Of a DNA stretch of 64,000 nt, positions 9,901 through 17,919 are shown in pieces; the first letter of the stretch is position 1, and every line of letters starts with the position of its first letter. Position numbers and translations under genes: made by a program. The notes beneath the pieces are model-generated. The model worked only from the letters and a program-made list of their open reading frames with translations. It had not been told where the DNA came from and ran no database searches. The stretch covers positions 1 to 64,000 of the forward strand of contig NZ_KB891888.1 of assembly GCF_000373585.1 (NCBI RefSeq), read 5' to 3'. This DNA is from Streptomyces sp. MspMP-M5 (lineage in GTDB: Bacteria; Actinomycetota; Actinomycetes; Streptomycetales; Streptomycetaceae).

Positions 9901-10353
9901 GCGGCTCTCGGCGCGGACCGCCTCGACGGCCGCCTCGGGCAGGTCGGCGAGGGCCGGTCCGCGCCAGAGCGCCAGTGCCTCGTCGAGCAGGGCCGCGGCG
10001 CGGTCCGGGTCGGCGGCGTCCAGCGCCCGGCCGCCCTCCGCCGTCAGCCGCTCGAAGCGGTGCAGATCGACCGCGTCCGGCTCGGCGCAGAGCAGATAGC
10101 CGCCGTCCACGGAGGCGATCGCGGAGCGGCCCAGGGCCCGGCGCAGCCGGCCGACCAGTGCCTGGAGGGCGCCGGGCGCGTCGACCGGCGGGTCCATGCC
10201 CCAGACGTCGGCGATCAGGGCGTCCGCGGGCAGCGCCCGGCCGGGCCGCAGCGCGAGCGCGGCCAGCAGGGCGCGCAGCCGGGCGCCGCCGAGGGCGACG
10301 GCGGTGCCGTCGGCCCGGCCGGCCCGGGTGGTGCCGAGAATTCCGTAGCGCAC
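6934..10353 (-). CDS. AfsR/SARP family regulator with NB-ARC and TPR domains
   Basis: The product is 1139 residues, the large SARP type. It starts with an OmpR-like winged-helix DNA-binding domain (about 1-90), then the bacterial transcriptional activation domain (about 95-240). An Ala/Pro linker leads to an NB-ARC-type STAND ATPase with Walker A GPGGAGKT near residue 320 and a Walker B-like MLLVLDNCEHV. The C-terminal 500 residues are helical, TPR-like repeats. Such proteins activate antibiotic or developmental genes. I chose GTG 10353 because the protein then begins with the family-typical MRYGILG. The ribosome-binding site is weak. No obvious biosynthetic cluster lies in the window, so its targets are unknown. 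Confidence 0.9.
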   Translation of the reverse strand: MRYGILGTTRAGRADGTAVALGGARLRALLAALALRPGRALPADALIADVWGMDPPVDAPGALQALVGRLRRALGRSAIASVDGGYLLCAEPDAVDLHRFERLTAEGGRALDAADPDRAAALLDEALALWRGPALADLPEAAVEAVRAESRRLDARRTRLAADLALGRAAQALPSLTALCQDHPLDEPLQALRLRALRAAGRTAEALAAYEEIRTGLAERLGADPGPELRALHAELLQPDLARVPAGTAVPAVASAPVEFAPVPAAPAAPDLPAPGPDAPAAPARPGNLRARLTSFVGREQDLAALRADLAVHRLVTLLGPGGAGKTRLSQEGAETAAAALPDAWPHGVWLAELAPVDDPRTVPEAVLTALGARETVVRATTAEGLRAAADHAVRDPHARLAEHCAGRRMLLVLDNCEHVIGAAAELAERLLTACPGVTVLATSREPLAVPGEVLRPVEPLPDPVALRLLADRGAAARPGFRVDADEATATACAEICRRLDGLPLAIELAAARLRLMTPRQLADRLDDRFRLLTSGSRTLLPRQQTLRAVVDWSWDLTGEPERAVLRRLSVFAGGCDLAAAEEVCAAGGVAPYEVAGLLGSLIDKSLVVADPDGAADDTGAQMRYRLLETVAEYAGERLDEAGERADAERRHLVRYRELARTTDPLLRGRGQRAAIGRLQLEHDNLRTALRRAIAAGDEHEALCLVLSLQWFWSLCDHRGEAHAWACAAGALGPNPFAPPVTPAPDLYERPIDAPPPMDPAQLAEARRQVRLVALSTHDAGLRALHSAEMQEELAGILAAYRAGMPQTCKVPGVMWYFAVVLTGRWEGLAGLLDAAVEACRGHGYDWELAFVLQLRSRVLNDRRGGLGQATRDADEALRIFHRLGDAWGASEALAGRGETAEKRGEYDAATRDFTAAMVHAEELGAHGQTLMLRARLGGVMIETGRPDEGERMLREVLAEAEDRAGGRDAVPFTRMALAVQMSITGRTQEARRELLAVREAFAGHGPDLFLGLLDGLLLSLDVEEGQHGPELLPRLRRALELTRDPLTEMVDPDLPVLQLLVGARVLVAVRGAAGARDAARLIGAFDALWAGAQVPPLSVREGRARAEEAVRALLADPDYEAARAEGGGLSFDEATALL

Positions 10354-10420
10354 CGAGCCATTGTCGCCCGCCACCGGAACTCCCCGGGTACCGAGCGACG
10401 TTTCCGGGTACGGGGTGTGC

Positions 10421-10447
10421 CCGACCCCGCCCGACCCCGCCCGACCC
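10421..10447. repeat. Short tandem repeat, 10-bp unit
   Basis: CCGACCCCGC is repeated 2.7 times in the intergenic region between the divergent SARP and M50 genes. It could be simple slippage or a binding array; nothing decides. Confidence 0.5.
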
Positions 10448-10582
10448 AGACAGGCCGGACCCGGCCCGTGCGCCGGTGGCGGCACGGCGGTTACCGTCGG
10501 GACGGCCCGTCCGCGGCCCGTGGCCCGGAAACCCCGCCCGCGACCGACCGCCCATGACCGACCCCCTGGGAGCCCCGTACCG

Positions 10583-11389
10583 ATGACCACCGCAATCCCG
10601 CGCGCCGACCGCCGCGTCAGCCCGGTCTTCCTCGCGCTCGTCGCCGTCCTGGCGGTCTCCGGCTGGGCCGTCTGGAGCGGGACCCTCGCGGCCAGTACCG
10701 GCTTCGCGGTCTTCCTGTTCGTGACGGCGGCCTGGGTGGTGTCGCTGTGCCTGCACGAGTACGCGCACGCCCGCACCGCGCTGCACGGCGGCGACATCAC
10801 GGTGGGCGCGAAGGGCTATCTCACCCTCAACCCGTTCGTCTACTCCCATGCGCTGCTGAGCATCGTGCTGCCGGTGCTCTTCGTGGTCATGGGCGGGATC
10901 GGGCTGCCGGGCGGCGCGGTGTTCATCGAGCGCGGCCGGATCCGCGGCCGCTGGCGGCACAGCCTGATCTCCGCGGCCGGGCCGCTGACCAACGCCCTGT
11001 TCGCCGCGGTGGTCAGCGCGCCGTTCTGGCTGCACGCCGTGGACGGCATCCCGGACCCGTTCCGCTACGCGCTGGCGTTCCTGGCGCTGCTCCAGGTGAC
11101 CGCCGCGATCCTGAACTTCCTCCCGGTGCCCGGCCTGGACGGCTTCGGCGTGCTCGAGCCCTGGCTGTCGGACCGGGTGCGGCGGCAGGTCGCGCCGTAC
11201 GCGCCGTTCGGGATGCTGGCGGTCTTCGGGCTGCTGTGGGTGCCGGAGGTCAACCAGGTCTTCTTCGAGCTGGTGCACACGGTCCTGCGGGGCCTGGGCG
11301 TGCCGGCCTGGGACACCTACTGGGGCCAGGAGTTCTTCCGCTTCTGGCAGGGCGAGCCGCAGGTGCCGCAGCTCGGCGGGGCGGCATAG
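10583..11389 (+). CDS. Site-2 protease (M50) family membrane protein
   Basis: The product is 268 residues with about six membrane helices. The zinc site HEYAH is at residues 58-62 in the second hydrophobic segment. The second metal-ligand motif of S2P proteases, N-F-L-P-V-P-G-L-D-G, spans about 178-187. It belongs to the short, PDZ-less Rv/SpoIVFB-like class. Such proteins cut within the membrane, often releasing anti-sigma factors or transcription factors, but no candidate substrate is adjacent. ATG 10583 is divergent from the SARP gene. The gene converges with a small membrane-protein gene 31 bp away. Confidence 0.88.
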   Translation: MTTAIPRADRRVSPVFLALVAVLAVSGWAVWSGTLAASTGFAVFLFVTAAWVVSLCLHEYAHARTALHGGDITVGAKGYLTLNPFVYSHALLSIVLPVLFVVMGGIGLPGGAVFIERGRIRGRWRHSLISAAGPLTNALFAAVVSAPFWLHAVDGIPDPFRYALAFLALLQVTAAILNFLPVPGLDGFGVLEPWLSDRVRRQVAPYAPFGMLAVFGLLWVPEVNQVFFELVHTVLRGLGVPAWDTYWGQEFFRFWQGEPQVPQLGGAA

Positions 11390-11420
11390 CGACCGGCCCC
11401 GCGCCCGCCGCCAGGTGCGG

Positions 11421-11639
11421 TCAGGCGGCGGCGCCGGTCCGGCGGGCGCGGTCCAGCTTCGCCTTGCGGAGGTAGTACCACGCCATGTTGCTGGAGACGC
11501 CCGCCAGCAGGACCCACACGATGCCGACGAAGCTGCCCTCGACGAAGGAGACCACCGCCGCGGCGACGGCGAGCACGCAGACGGCGAGGGCGAGGACGGC
11601 GAGGCGCCGGTCCGGTCCGGGCGGGGGCAGGGAGGGCAT
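11421..11639 (-). CDS. Small two-helix membrane protein
   Basis: The product is 72 residues with two hydrophobic segments (about 12-31 and 36-56) and a basic C-terminus (LRKAKLDRARR). It has an AGGAG ribosome-binding site 8 bases before ATG 11639. I do not recognise a function; comparable short proteins are common conserved hypotheticals in Streptomyces. It stands alone between the M50 gene (convergent) and the F420 oxidoreductase gene, which starts far upstream on the same strand. Confidence 0.7.
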   Translation of the reverse strand: MPSLPPPGPDRRLAVLALAVCVLAVAAAVVSFVEGSFVGIVWVLLAGVSSNMAWYYLRKAKLDRARRTGAAA

Positions 11640-11748
11640 GGGGTCGGCTCCTGTCGGGTCGTGCGGTCCGTTCCAGTGTCCCTTATGCCGGGCGGCGCCC
11701 CGCCCGCCCCCTCCCCCGCCCGGACCCGGGCGTCGATGAGGGTCCGGC

Positions 11749-12495
11749 TCAGACGTCGGTGACCCGGAGCCCGGCGTGCGCCTTGTAGCGGCGGTTGACC
11801 GAGATCAGGTTGGCGACCAGCGACTCGACCTGGTGGGCGTTGCGCAGCCGGCCGGCGAAGACGCCGCGCATGCCGGGGATGCGGGCGGTCAGCGCCTGCA
11901 CCAGGTCGGTGTCGGCGCGGCGCTCGCCGAGCACCATCACATCGGTGTCGATCTCGGCGATGGCCGGGTCCTGGAGCAGGACGGCGGAGAGGTGGTGGAA
12001 GGCGGCGGTGACCCGGGACTCCGGCAGCAGCGCGGCGGCCTGTTCGGCGGCGCTGCCCTCCTCGGGCTTGAGCGCGTAGGCGCCCTTCTTGTCGAAGCCG
12101 AGCGGGTTGACGCAGTCGATCACCAGCTTGCCGGCCAGCTCCGCGCGGAGCGCCTGGAGGGTCTTGGCGTGGCCCTCCCAGGGCACCGCGACGATCACCA
12201 CGTCGCTGCGCCGGGCGCAGTCGGCGTTGGCGGCGCCCTCGACGCCCAGACCCAGCTCGTCCGCGGCGGCCTGCGCCCGCTCGGCGGCCCGGGAACCGAT
12301 GATGACCTTGTGGCCGGCCCGGGCGAACCGGTAGGCCAGGCCGCGGCCCTGGTCGCCGGTGCCGCCGAGGACGCCGATCACCAGGCCGGAGACGTCCGGC
12401 AGGTCCCAGGGGTCGCGGGCGGCCGGCTTGGCGGCGGTGGACGAGGGCTCGGCCGGGGACCCGGCCGGGGTGGCAGCAGCGTCGGAAGTAGTCAT
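11749..12495 (-). CDS. npdG: NADPH-dependent F420 reductase
   Basis: The product is 248 residues. It is predicted to transfer hydride between NADPH and the deazaflavin coenzyme F420 in the cytoplasm. A Rossmann dinucleotide-binding motif, VLGGTGDQGRGLA (residues about 42-54), is followed by the NADP-phosphate-binding IIGSRAAERA. DVVIVAVPWEGH and the conserved LVIDCVNPL follow, and the C-terminal helix NAHQVESLVANLISVNRRYK matches the family. The first 35 residues are an Ala/Pro-rich extension. It supplies reduced F420 for F420-dependent reductases, which are not in this window. Confidence 0.88.
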   Translation of the reverse strand: MTTSDAAATPAGSPAEPSSTAAKPAARDPWDLPDVSGLVIGVLGGTGDQGRGLAYRFARAGHKVIIGSRAAERAQAAADELGLGVEGAANADCARRSDVVIVAVPWEGHAKTLQALRAELAGKLVIDCVNPLGFDKKGAYALKPEEGSAAEQAAALLPESRVTAAFHHLSAVLLQDPAIAEIDTDVMVLGERRADTDLVQALTARIPGMRGVFAGRLRNAHQVESLVANLISVNRRYKAHAGLRVTDV

Positions 12496-12538
12496 GACAG
12501 CGATACTGTCACGCCCGGGTGCGGTGCCGGGCGCGCGG

Positions 12539-13390
12539 TCACGCCTTGACGCCGCCCTCGGTCAGCCCGGTGCGCCAGTACCGCTGGAGCACCGTCATCA
12601 GGACCATCAGCGGCAGTACGGACAGCAGCGCGCCGCCGACCGTGTACTGGTAGAGCACCGGCTGCCGGTCCGCGTAGCCCAGCCACGTCGTCAGCCCCAA
12701 CTGGACCGGGTAGAGGCCGGAGTCGGAGAGCATCACCAGCGGCAGGAAGTAGTTGTTCCAGATGTGGACGAACTGGAACAGGAAGACGGTGACCAGCGCC
12801 GGGCCCATCAGCCGCAGCCCCAGCCCGGCGAAGATCCGCGCCTCGCCCGCGCCGTCGATCCGGGCCGCCTCCAGGAGCGCGTCCGGCACCGCGGCGGCCG
12901 CGTAGATCCGGCACAGATAGACCCCGAACGGGCTGACCACACTGGGAATCAGCACCGCCACGTAGGTGTCGGCCAGGCCCAGCGCGCTGAACAGGAAGTA
13001 CAGCGGCAGGGCCAGCGCGGTGGACGGGATCAGCACCCCGGCCAGCACCAGGCCGAAGACCGCCTCCCGCCCCCGGAACGGGAACTTGGCCAGCGCGTAG
13101 CCCGCCGCGGCGGACAGCAGGGTGGCGCAGACCGCGCCGGCGCCGGCGTAGAGCAGGGAGTTGGCGAACCAGCGGACGTAGACGCCGTGGTCGTAGGTGA
13201 GGACGGCGGCGAGGTGGGCCAGCGGCCGCGGGTGGTCGGAGAACCAGAAGCCGAAGGTGCCGAAGAGGTCGGCGCTGTCCTTGGTGGCGGAGACGGCCAG
13301 CCAGTAGACGGGCGCGAGGAAGTAGAGCGCGGCGACGGCCAGCAGGGAGCTGGTGATGATCCGGTGGCGCACCGGGACCCGGCTGCTCAT
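12539..13390 (-). CDS. Sugar ABC importer permease (MalG-like)
   Basis: The product is 283 residues with six predicted helices. The cytoplasmic EAA loop, EAARIDGAGEARIFAGLGLRL (about 183-203), is the contact site for the ATPase. It is the last gene of the operon and overlaps the preceding permease by ATGA (13390-13387). No ATPase gene is present, as in many actinomycete carbohydrate importers that share the MsiK ATPase encoded elsewhere. Confidence 0.93.
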   Translation of the reverse strand: MSSRVPVRHRIITSSLLAVAALYFLAPVYWLAVSATKDSADLFGTFGFWFSDHPRPLAHLAAVLTYDHGVYVRWFANSLLYAGAGAVCATLLSAAAGYALAKFPFRGREAVFGLVLAGVLIPSTALALPLYFLFSALGLADTYVAVLIPSVVSPFGVYLCRIYAAAAVPDALLEAARIDGAGEARIFAGLGLRLMGPALVTVFLFQFVHIWNNYFLPLVMLSDSGLYPVQLGLTTWLGYADRQPVLYQYTVGGALLSVLPLMVLMTVLQRYWRTGLTEGGVKA

Positions 13391-14370
13391 CGGCGGTCCT
13401 TCCCGCGCCCGCCGGCCGCCCGCAGGAAGCCGAACGAGGCCGCGCACGCCACCAGCGCCAGCAGCACCGCCTCGGCCGCCGCCCGGTGCTGGTTGCCGCC
13501 GACGAACGCCTCGCTGTAGGCGTGCAGGTTGGGGGTGTAGCCGGAGTCGATGGAGGAGGTGAGCGGCCGCAGCACCATCGGCTCGGCGAAGAGCTGGAGG
13601 GTGCCGATGATGCTGAAGACGGTGGTGAGCACCAGCGCCGGGCGGAGCAGCGGGAGCTTGAGGTGGCGGGCCACCTGCCAGCCGCTCGCGCCGTCGATCC
13701 GCGCGGCCTCGTACAGCTCGCCGGGGACGGACTTCAGCTGGGCGATCAGCACCAGCATGGTGTAGCCGGTGAACTGCCAGGTGACGATGTTGGCCAGGGA
13801 CCACAGCACGCTGCCGCGGGAGAGGAAGTCGACGTCCCAGCCGACTCCTTGGGCGATCCGCACCAGCGGGCTGAGGCCGGGGACGTAGAGGAAGCCCCAC
13901 AGGATGGAGGCGATCACCCCGGGCACCCCGTAGGGCAGGAAGAAGGCGCCGCGGAAGAAGGAGACCCAGCGGGCGGCGGCGCTCTCCAGGAGCAGCGCCA
14001 GCGCGGTGGCGAGCACGGTCATCAGCGGGATCTGGACGGCGCCGAAGAGCAGCACCCGGCCGAAGCCGGCCAGGAACCGGTCGTCGGCCAGCGCCTGGGC
14101 GTAGTTGGCGAGGCCGGCGAACACCTCGCGCTCCGTGCCGAGGCCGAGCGGCCCGGTGCGCGTGGTGCGCCGCAGGCTGGTCCACACCGCGTAGCAGACG
14201 GGGGCGAGGTAGCAGAGGGCGAAGACGGCGAGGAAGGGCAGCACGAAGCCGGCCGCGGCCCGGGCGTTGCGGCGGCCGGGGCGCCCGGTCCGGTACGCGG
14301 TTCGGTGCGCGGCCCGGCGCGGGCGCCGCGCGGTGGCCGCCCCGGCCGCGGGCCCGCTGTGTCCGCTCAT
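13387..14370 (-). CDS. Sugar ABC importer permease (MalF-like)
   Basis: The product is 327 residues. A 40-residue Arg/Ala-rich N-terminal tail precedes six membrane helices. The EAA motif is visible as YEAARIDGASGWQVARHLKLP. It forms a heterodimeric channel with the 12539-13390 product and receives sugar from the 14367-15707 lipoprotein. It overlaps both neighbours by 4 bp (ATGA), so the three genes are translated as a unit. Confidence 0.93.
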   Translation of the reverse strand: MSGHSGPAAGAATARRPRRAAHRTAYRTGRPGRRNARAAAGFVLPFLAVFALCYLAPVCYAVWTSLRRTTRTGPLGLGTEREVFAGLANYAQALADDRFLAGFGRVLLFGAVQIPLMTVLATALALLLESAAARWVSFFRGAFFLPYGVPGVIASILWGFLYVPGLSPLVRIAQGVGWDVDFLSRGSVLWSLANIVTWQFTGYTMLVLIAQLKSVPGELYEAARIDGASGWQVARHLKLPLLRPALVLTTVFSIIGTLQLFAEPMVLRPLTSSIDSGYTPNLHAYSEAFVGGNQHRAAAEAVLLALVACAASFGFLRAAGGRGKDRR

Positions 14371-15707
14371 GTGCCGCTCTCCGCCTTCAGGCCCTTGTCC
14401 CGCAGGTCGGCGACGGTCTGGCGCTGCACCTGGGTGAGCACCGAGCGGAACGAGCCGCCGTCAGCCAGCGCGTCGGTGAAGGCGTCGCCGAGCCGCTGGA
14501 AGAGGGTGTCCACGCCCGGCCCCCACTGCCAGCTGGTGTCCACGTGGGCCCCGGCGTCGGCGAAGACCCGGCTGTAGGGCTGACCGCCGAAGAAGTCCTT
14601 GTCGGCGTCGAGGGCACCGGCGGCGTAGCCGGCCTTGGCGCTGGGGAAGCCGTAGCCGCCCTTGATGAGCAGGGCGAGCGACTGCGGGTCGGTGTTGAGC
14701 CAGACGGCGAAGTCCAGGGCGTCCCGGGGGTAGCCGGCCCTGGCGAAGACGGCGGTGGTGGAGCCGCCCCAGTTGGCGAAGGCCCGGCCGCCGGGGCGCC
14801 ACTGGGGCAGCGGGGCGGCCCGCCACTTCCCCTTGGTGCCGGGTGCGTTGCCGGCCAGCAGGGCGTCGCCCCAACTGGCGCCCACCCAGGCGGGGACGGC
14901 GCCGGTCTGGAGGTCCTTGTACCAGGCGTCCCGGCGGTCCGGGATGGTCAGTACGAGCTTCCCGCGGACCAGCGCCTCCCAGTAGTCGGCGACCCGGCGG
15001 GTGGGGGCGTCGTCGAGGTGCACGATCCACGTGTCGCCGTGGGTGGCGTACCACCGGGCGCCGGCCTGCCAGGCCAGGCCGGCGAAGCGGTTGCCGTTGG
15101 TGGGGGCGAAGGTCTCGATCCAGGCGCCGTGCCGGCGGATCTTCTTGGCCGCGTCCTCGTAGTCGTCCCATGTCCGGGGCACCTGGATGCCCCACCGGTC
15201 GAAGAGGTCCTGGCGGACGAAGAGTCCCATCGGCCCGCTGGCCTGCGGGACGGCGTAGATGCCGGAGCCGAAGGCGGCCTGCCGCCACTGCCAGGCGAAG
15301 AACTTGTCGCGGTGCCGGGCGGCGCCGAGCGGGGCGAGGTCGCGCAGCCCGCCGTCCAGGAGGAAGCCGGGGAGCACCGGGAACTCGATCTGGCCCAGGT
15401 CGGGCGGGTTGCCGGCCTTGATCGCGGCGTGCATCTTGGCGTACTGCTCGCCGTTGACCGCCGACACCTTCTCCACCCTGACCTGGACGTCGGGGTTGCG
15501 GCGGTTCCACAGGTCCACGGGGCGGTCGATGCCCGGCACCCAGGACCAGAAGGTGAGGGTGATCTTCTGGCCCTTCTTCCGTTCCCGGGGCGCGCCGCCG
15601 CCGTCGCCGCCGCTGCCGCAGCCGGCGAGCGCCGCGCCGGCGGCGGCCGCCCCGCCCAGGACCGTTCTCCGGCGGACGCCGCCGCGGGGGCTGTCTGTGC
15701 TGGTCAT
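14367..15707 (-). CDS. Extracellular sugar-binding lipoprotein of an ABC importer
   Basis: The product is 446 residues of solute-binding family 1. The N-terminus has a twin-arginine-like RRRTVLGG and a lipobox ending ALAGC, with the lipidated Cys at residue 30. The mature part has the family pattern LTFWSWVPG and later WGDALLAG. I chose ATG 15707, which has AAGGAG 6 bases upstream, over a start 23 codons earlier. The transported sugar is not evident. Linkage to a DapA-type lyase and a GntR regulator suggests an acidic or amino sugar (sialic, glucaric or similar), which is an inference. Confidence 0.92.
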   Translation of the reverse strand: MTSTDSPRGGVRRRTVLGGAAAAGAALAGCGSGGDGGGAPRERKKGQKITLTFWSWVPGIDRPVDLWNRRNPDVQVRVEKVSAVNGEQYAKMHAAIKAGNPPDLGQIEFPVLPGFLLDGGLRDLAPLGAARHRDKFFAWQWRQAAFGSGIYAVPQASGPMGLFVRQDLFDRWGIQVPRTWDDYEDAAKKIRRHGAWIETFAPTNGNRFAGLAWQAGARWYATHGDTWIVHLDDAPTRRVADYWEALVRGKLVLTIPDRRDAWYKDLQTGAVPAWVGASWGDALLAGNAPGTKGKWRAAPLPQWRPGGRAFANWGGSTTAVFARAGYPRDALDFAVWLNTDPQSLALLIKGGYGFPSAKAGYAAGALDADKDFFGGQPYSRVFADAGAHVDTSWQWGPGVDTLFQRLGDAFTDALADGGSFRSVLTQVQRQTVADLRDKGLKAESGT

Positions 15708-16022
15708 GCCGGCTCCTTGCGGGGATGCGGCGGAAGGTGAGGGTCGCGCGGGCGCTGCCGTCACCCGTCGGCTCACCCCTCAGCTGGGCGGGACGTAGGA
15801 CGTCCCTTGTCCTGCGGACGATAAGAAGGCCCCAACTGCCCGTCAAGGCACGCCACATGACGCTTTTCCGTGTCGGCGACGACACCGGCGACACGGGATG
15901 AAATCCCGGTGAACGGGGCGGACGGGGCCGCGGCGGGCACGCGGCGCACCGGCCGGCCCGGACCGCCGGACGCGCCCGGTGCGGCCCGCCGGGCAGGCCC
16001 TGTCCGCCCGGCCGGGCGGAAC
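15708..16022. other. Intergenic region between ABC operon and GntR gene
   Basis: The 315-bp stretch has no credible gene. It carries the ABC operon promoter region with the operator at 15795-15815. The half next to 16022 lies downstream of the GntR gene and should hold its terminator, but I see no clean hairpin. Confidence 0.6.
15795..15815. promoter_or_regulatory. Second copy of the GntR-type operator, ahead of the ABC operon
   Basis: This 21-bp imperfect palindrome has the core GGACGTCCCTTGTCC. It aligns without gaps to the perfect palindrome at 16840-16860, with 14 of 21 identical bases including both GGAC/GTCC half-sites and the central CCC. It lies 88 bp upstream of the binding-protein ATG, where a repressor could block the promoter. 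Confidence 0.6.
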
Positions 16023-16724
16023 CTAGGACACGCCCTGCGCCCGCAGCCGGCGCCGGATACCGTCGAAGTGCCGGTGCATCGCCGCGACCGCCCGCTCCCC
16101 GTCGCCCGCCTCCAGCGCGTCGACGATCTCCGCGTGCTGGCGGTAGGTCACCTCCGGGTCCGGCCGGACGTCGGCGAGGTCCTCGCGGACCCGGCGCAGC
16201 GCCGCCCAGAACGCGTCCAGCACCTCGCTCAGCAGATGGTTGCCGAGCGACCGGTACAGGGCGAGGTGGAAGGCCCGGTCGGTGGCGCTGAGCACCTCGC
16301 CGCCGCGCGCCTCCTCGGCCATCCGCTGCACCAGCCCCTTGAGGACCGTGAGGTCCGCCTCCGGCAGGCCGCGCGCCACCGCGCCGATCAGCCCCGCCTC
16401 CAGGGCCTCCCGGACCTCCATCAGCTCGTACAGGCTGGGCTCGCCCTGGTGGTGGCGGACGGCGGCCCGGAAGGCGACGCCCTCGACGAACGGTTCCAGG
16501 CTGAGCGCGCCGACGTAGGTGCCGAAGCCGTGCCGGATCTCGACGATCCGCATGGCCTGGAGCGCCTTGAGCGCCTCGCGGACCGAGTTGCGGCTGACGT
16601 CGAGCAGGGCGACCAGCTCGGTCTCGGTGGGCAGCGGGTCGCCCGGCGTCAGCCCGCGATCCAGGATCAGCTGCTTGATCCGTGCCTGGACGTCCTCGGA
16701 CATCGTGCCTCGCGCCATCCCCAT
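16023..16724 (-). CDS. GntR (FadR subfamily) transcriptional regulator
   Basis: The product is 233 residues. The winged helix-turn-helix is at the N-terminus (PLPTETELVALLDVSRNSV, then REALKALQAMRIVEIRHGFGTYV). The all-helical FCD effector domain follows (EVREALEAGLIGAVARG, FHLALYRSLGNHLL, HAEIVDALEAGD), with metal-ligand His/Asp positions retained. Starts at 16751, 16724 and 16718 are possible; I chose 16724 because AAGAGGG precedes it. It is divergent from the lyase gene, with a perfect palindrome between them. It probably represses both the lyase gene and the ABC operon until a sugar-derived effector appears. Confidence 0.9.
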   Translation of the reverse strand: MGMARGTMSEDVQARIKQLILDRGLTPGDPLPTETELVALLDVSRNSVREALKALQAMRIVEIRHGFGTYVGALSLEPFVEGVAFRAAVRHHQGEPSLYELMEVREALEAGLIGAVARGLPEADLTVLKGLVQRMAEEARGGEVLSATDRAFHLALYRSLGNHLLSEVLDAFWAALRRVREDLADVRPDPEVTYRQHAEIVDALEAGDGERAVAAMHRHFDGIRRRLRAQGVS

Positions 16725-16839
16725 CGCCCTCTTCCGTCTCCCGCACCTCATGTGCCGCGCGCCGCCGCCCCGTTCGGCCGCCGCCGGGGCGGCACTCCTT
16801 GACCGGGTACCTGCGCGCACGCCTATTGTGAACCGCGAT

Positions 16840-16860
16840 ATCGGACATCCCATGTCCGAT
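16840..16860. promoter_or_regulatory. Perfect palindromic operator between GntR and DapA-like genes
   Basis: Nine-base arms ATCGGACAT and ATGTCCGAT flank CCC. The site lies 31 bp before the lyase ATG and about 115 bp from the GntR start. Perfect symmetry and the divergent position make this the likely GntR binding site. A related copy is at 15795-15815. Confidence 0.75.
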
Positions 16861-16891
16861 GTCCCAGCTCAGCGCAGCCCTTGGAGCCCTC

Positions 16892-17866
16892 ATGGCACTC
16901 ACCGCCCCGCTGCACGGCGTCATCCCACCGGTCTGCACCCCGCTCGACCCGCACGGCGAGGTCGACACCGCCTCCCTCACCCGCCTGGTCCGCCGCCTCC
17001 TCGACGCCGGGGTGCACGGCCTGTTCGCCCTCGGCTCCACCGGCGAGACCGCCTACCTGACGGATCGTCAGCGAGCCGCCGCCCTGGAAACGGTGGTCAC
17101 CGCGGCCGCGGGCCGGGTCCCGGTCCTGGCCGGGGTCATCGACACCACCACCGCCCGCGTCCTGGAGCACGCCCGGACCGCCGCCGCGCTCGGCGCCGAC
17201 GCCCTGGTCGCCACCGCCCCCTTCTACGTCCGCACCCACCCCCGCGAGATCGCCGCCCACTTCCGGCGGCTGCGCGACGCCACCGGGATGCCGCTGATCG
17301 CCTACGACATCCCGGTCTCCGTGCCCGGCAGGCTCTCCCCCGCCCTGATCCGCGCCCTGGCCGAGGACGGCACCCTGGCCGGACTCAAGGACTCCAGCGG
17401 CGACGACGCCTCGCTGCGCCGGCTGCTGGTCGGGCTCGGCGGCCGCACCGCCCGGCGCACCGGCCCGGCGCCCGCCTTCGCCGTCCTCAGCGGCGGCGAA
17501 CTCACCGCGGACGCGGCCCTGTTGGCGGGCGCCGACGGTATCGTCCCGGGCCTGGGCAACGTCGATCCGGCCGGCTACGTACGGCTCCACGACGCCGCCC
17601 GGGCCGGCGACTGGCCCCGGGCGGCCGCCGAACAGGAGCGGCTGGTCGCCCTCTTCGACCTCACCGACACCGGCCCGCAGGACGAGATGGGCCGCGGCTC
17701 CTCCGCCCTCGGCGGCTTCAAGGCGGCGCTCCACCTGCTCGGTGTGATCGCCCACCGCGACACCGCCCTGCCACAGATCCCGCTGAGCGAGGAGTCGGTG
17801 GCGGAGGTGGGACGTCGGCTGACCGAAGCGGGGCTGCTCCCGGCCCCGCACCCCCCGTACGAGTGA
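16892..17866 (+). CDS. Dihydrodipicolinate synthase/N-acetylneuraminate lyase family aldolase
   Basis: The product is 324 residues, a class I (Schiff-base) TIM-barrel aldolase of the DapA superfamily. Visible family motifs are GVIPPVCTPLD, GSTGET (substrate carboxylate binding), PLIAYDIPV with the general-base Tyr, and the Schiff-base Lys in LAGLKDSSG. Housekeeping dapA usually sits with asd or dapB; this one sits with a sugar importer and a GntR regulator. A catabolic lyase (sialate, ketodeoxysugar acid or similar) is therefore more likely than lysine biosynthesis. GGAG lies 6 bases before ATG 16892. Confidence 0.87.
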   Translation: MALTAPLHGVIPPVCTPLDPHGEVDTASLTRLVRRLLDAGVHGLFALGSTGETAYLTDRQRAAALETVVTAAAGRVPVLAGVIDTTTARVLEHARTAAALGADALVATAPFYVRTHPREIAAHFRRLRDATGMPLIAYDIPVSVPGRLSPALIRALAEDGTLAGLKDSSGDDASLRRLLVGLGGRTARRTGPAPAFAVLSGGELTADAALLAGADGIVPGLGNVDPAGYVRLHDAARAGDWPRAAAEQERLVALFDLTDTGPQDEMGRGSSALGGFKAALHLLGVIAHRDTALPQIPLSEESVAEVGRRLTEAGLLPAPHPPYE

Positions 17867-17919
17867 CACCGCCCGCTCCGGCCCCCGTCGGGCCCGACCA
17901 TGCGGCACCATGCCGCGCC

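Noticed and set aside
5899..10557. Very long plus-strand open frame (over 1500 codons) antisense to the SARP gene
   Set aside because: No recognisable motif, Gly/Arg/Gln-rich composition; the opposite strand has a full SARP architecture with Walker and winged-helix motifs.
16892..17866. Calling this gene dapA for lysine biosynthesis
   Set aside because: Context (sugar importer, GntR regulator, shared operator) favours a catabolic lyase; the substrate cannot be fixed.
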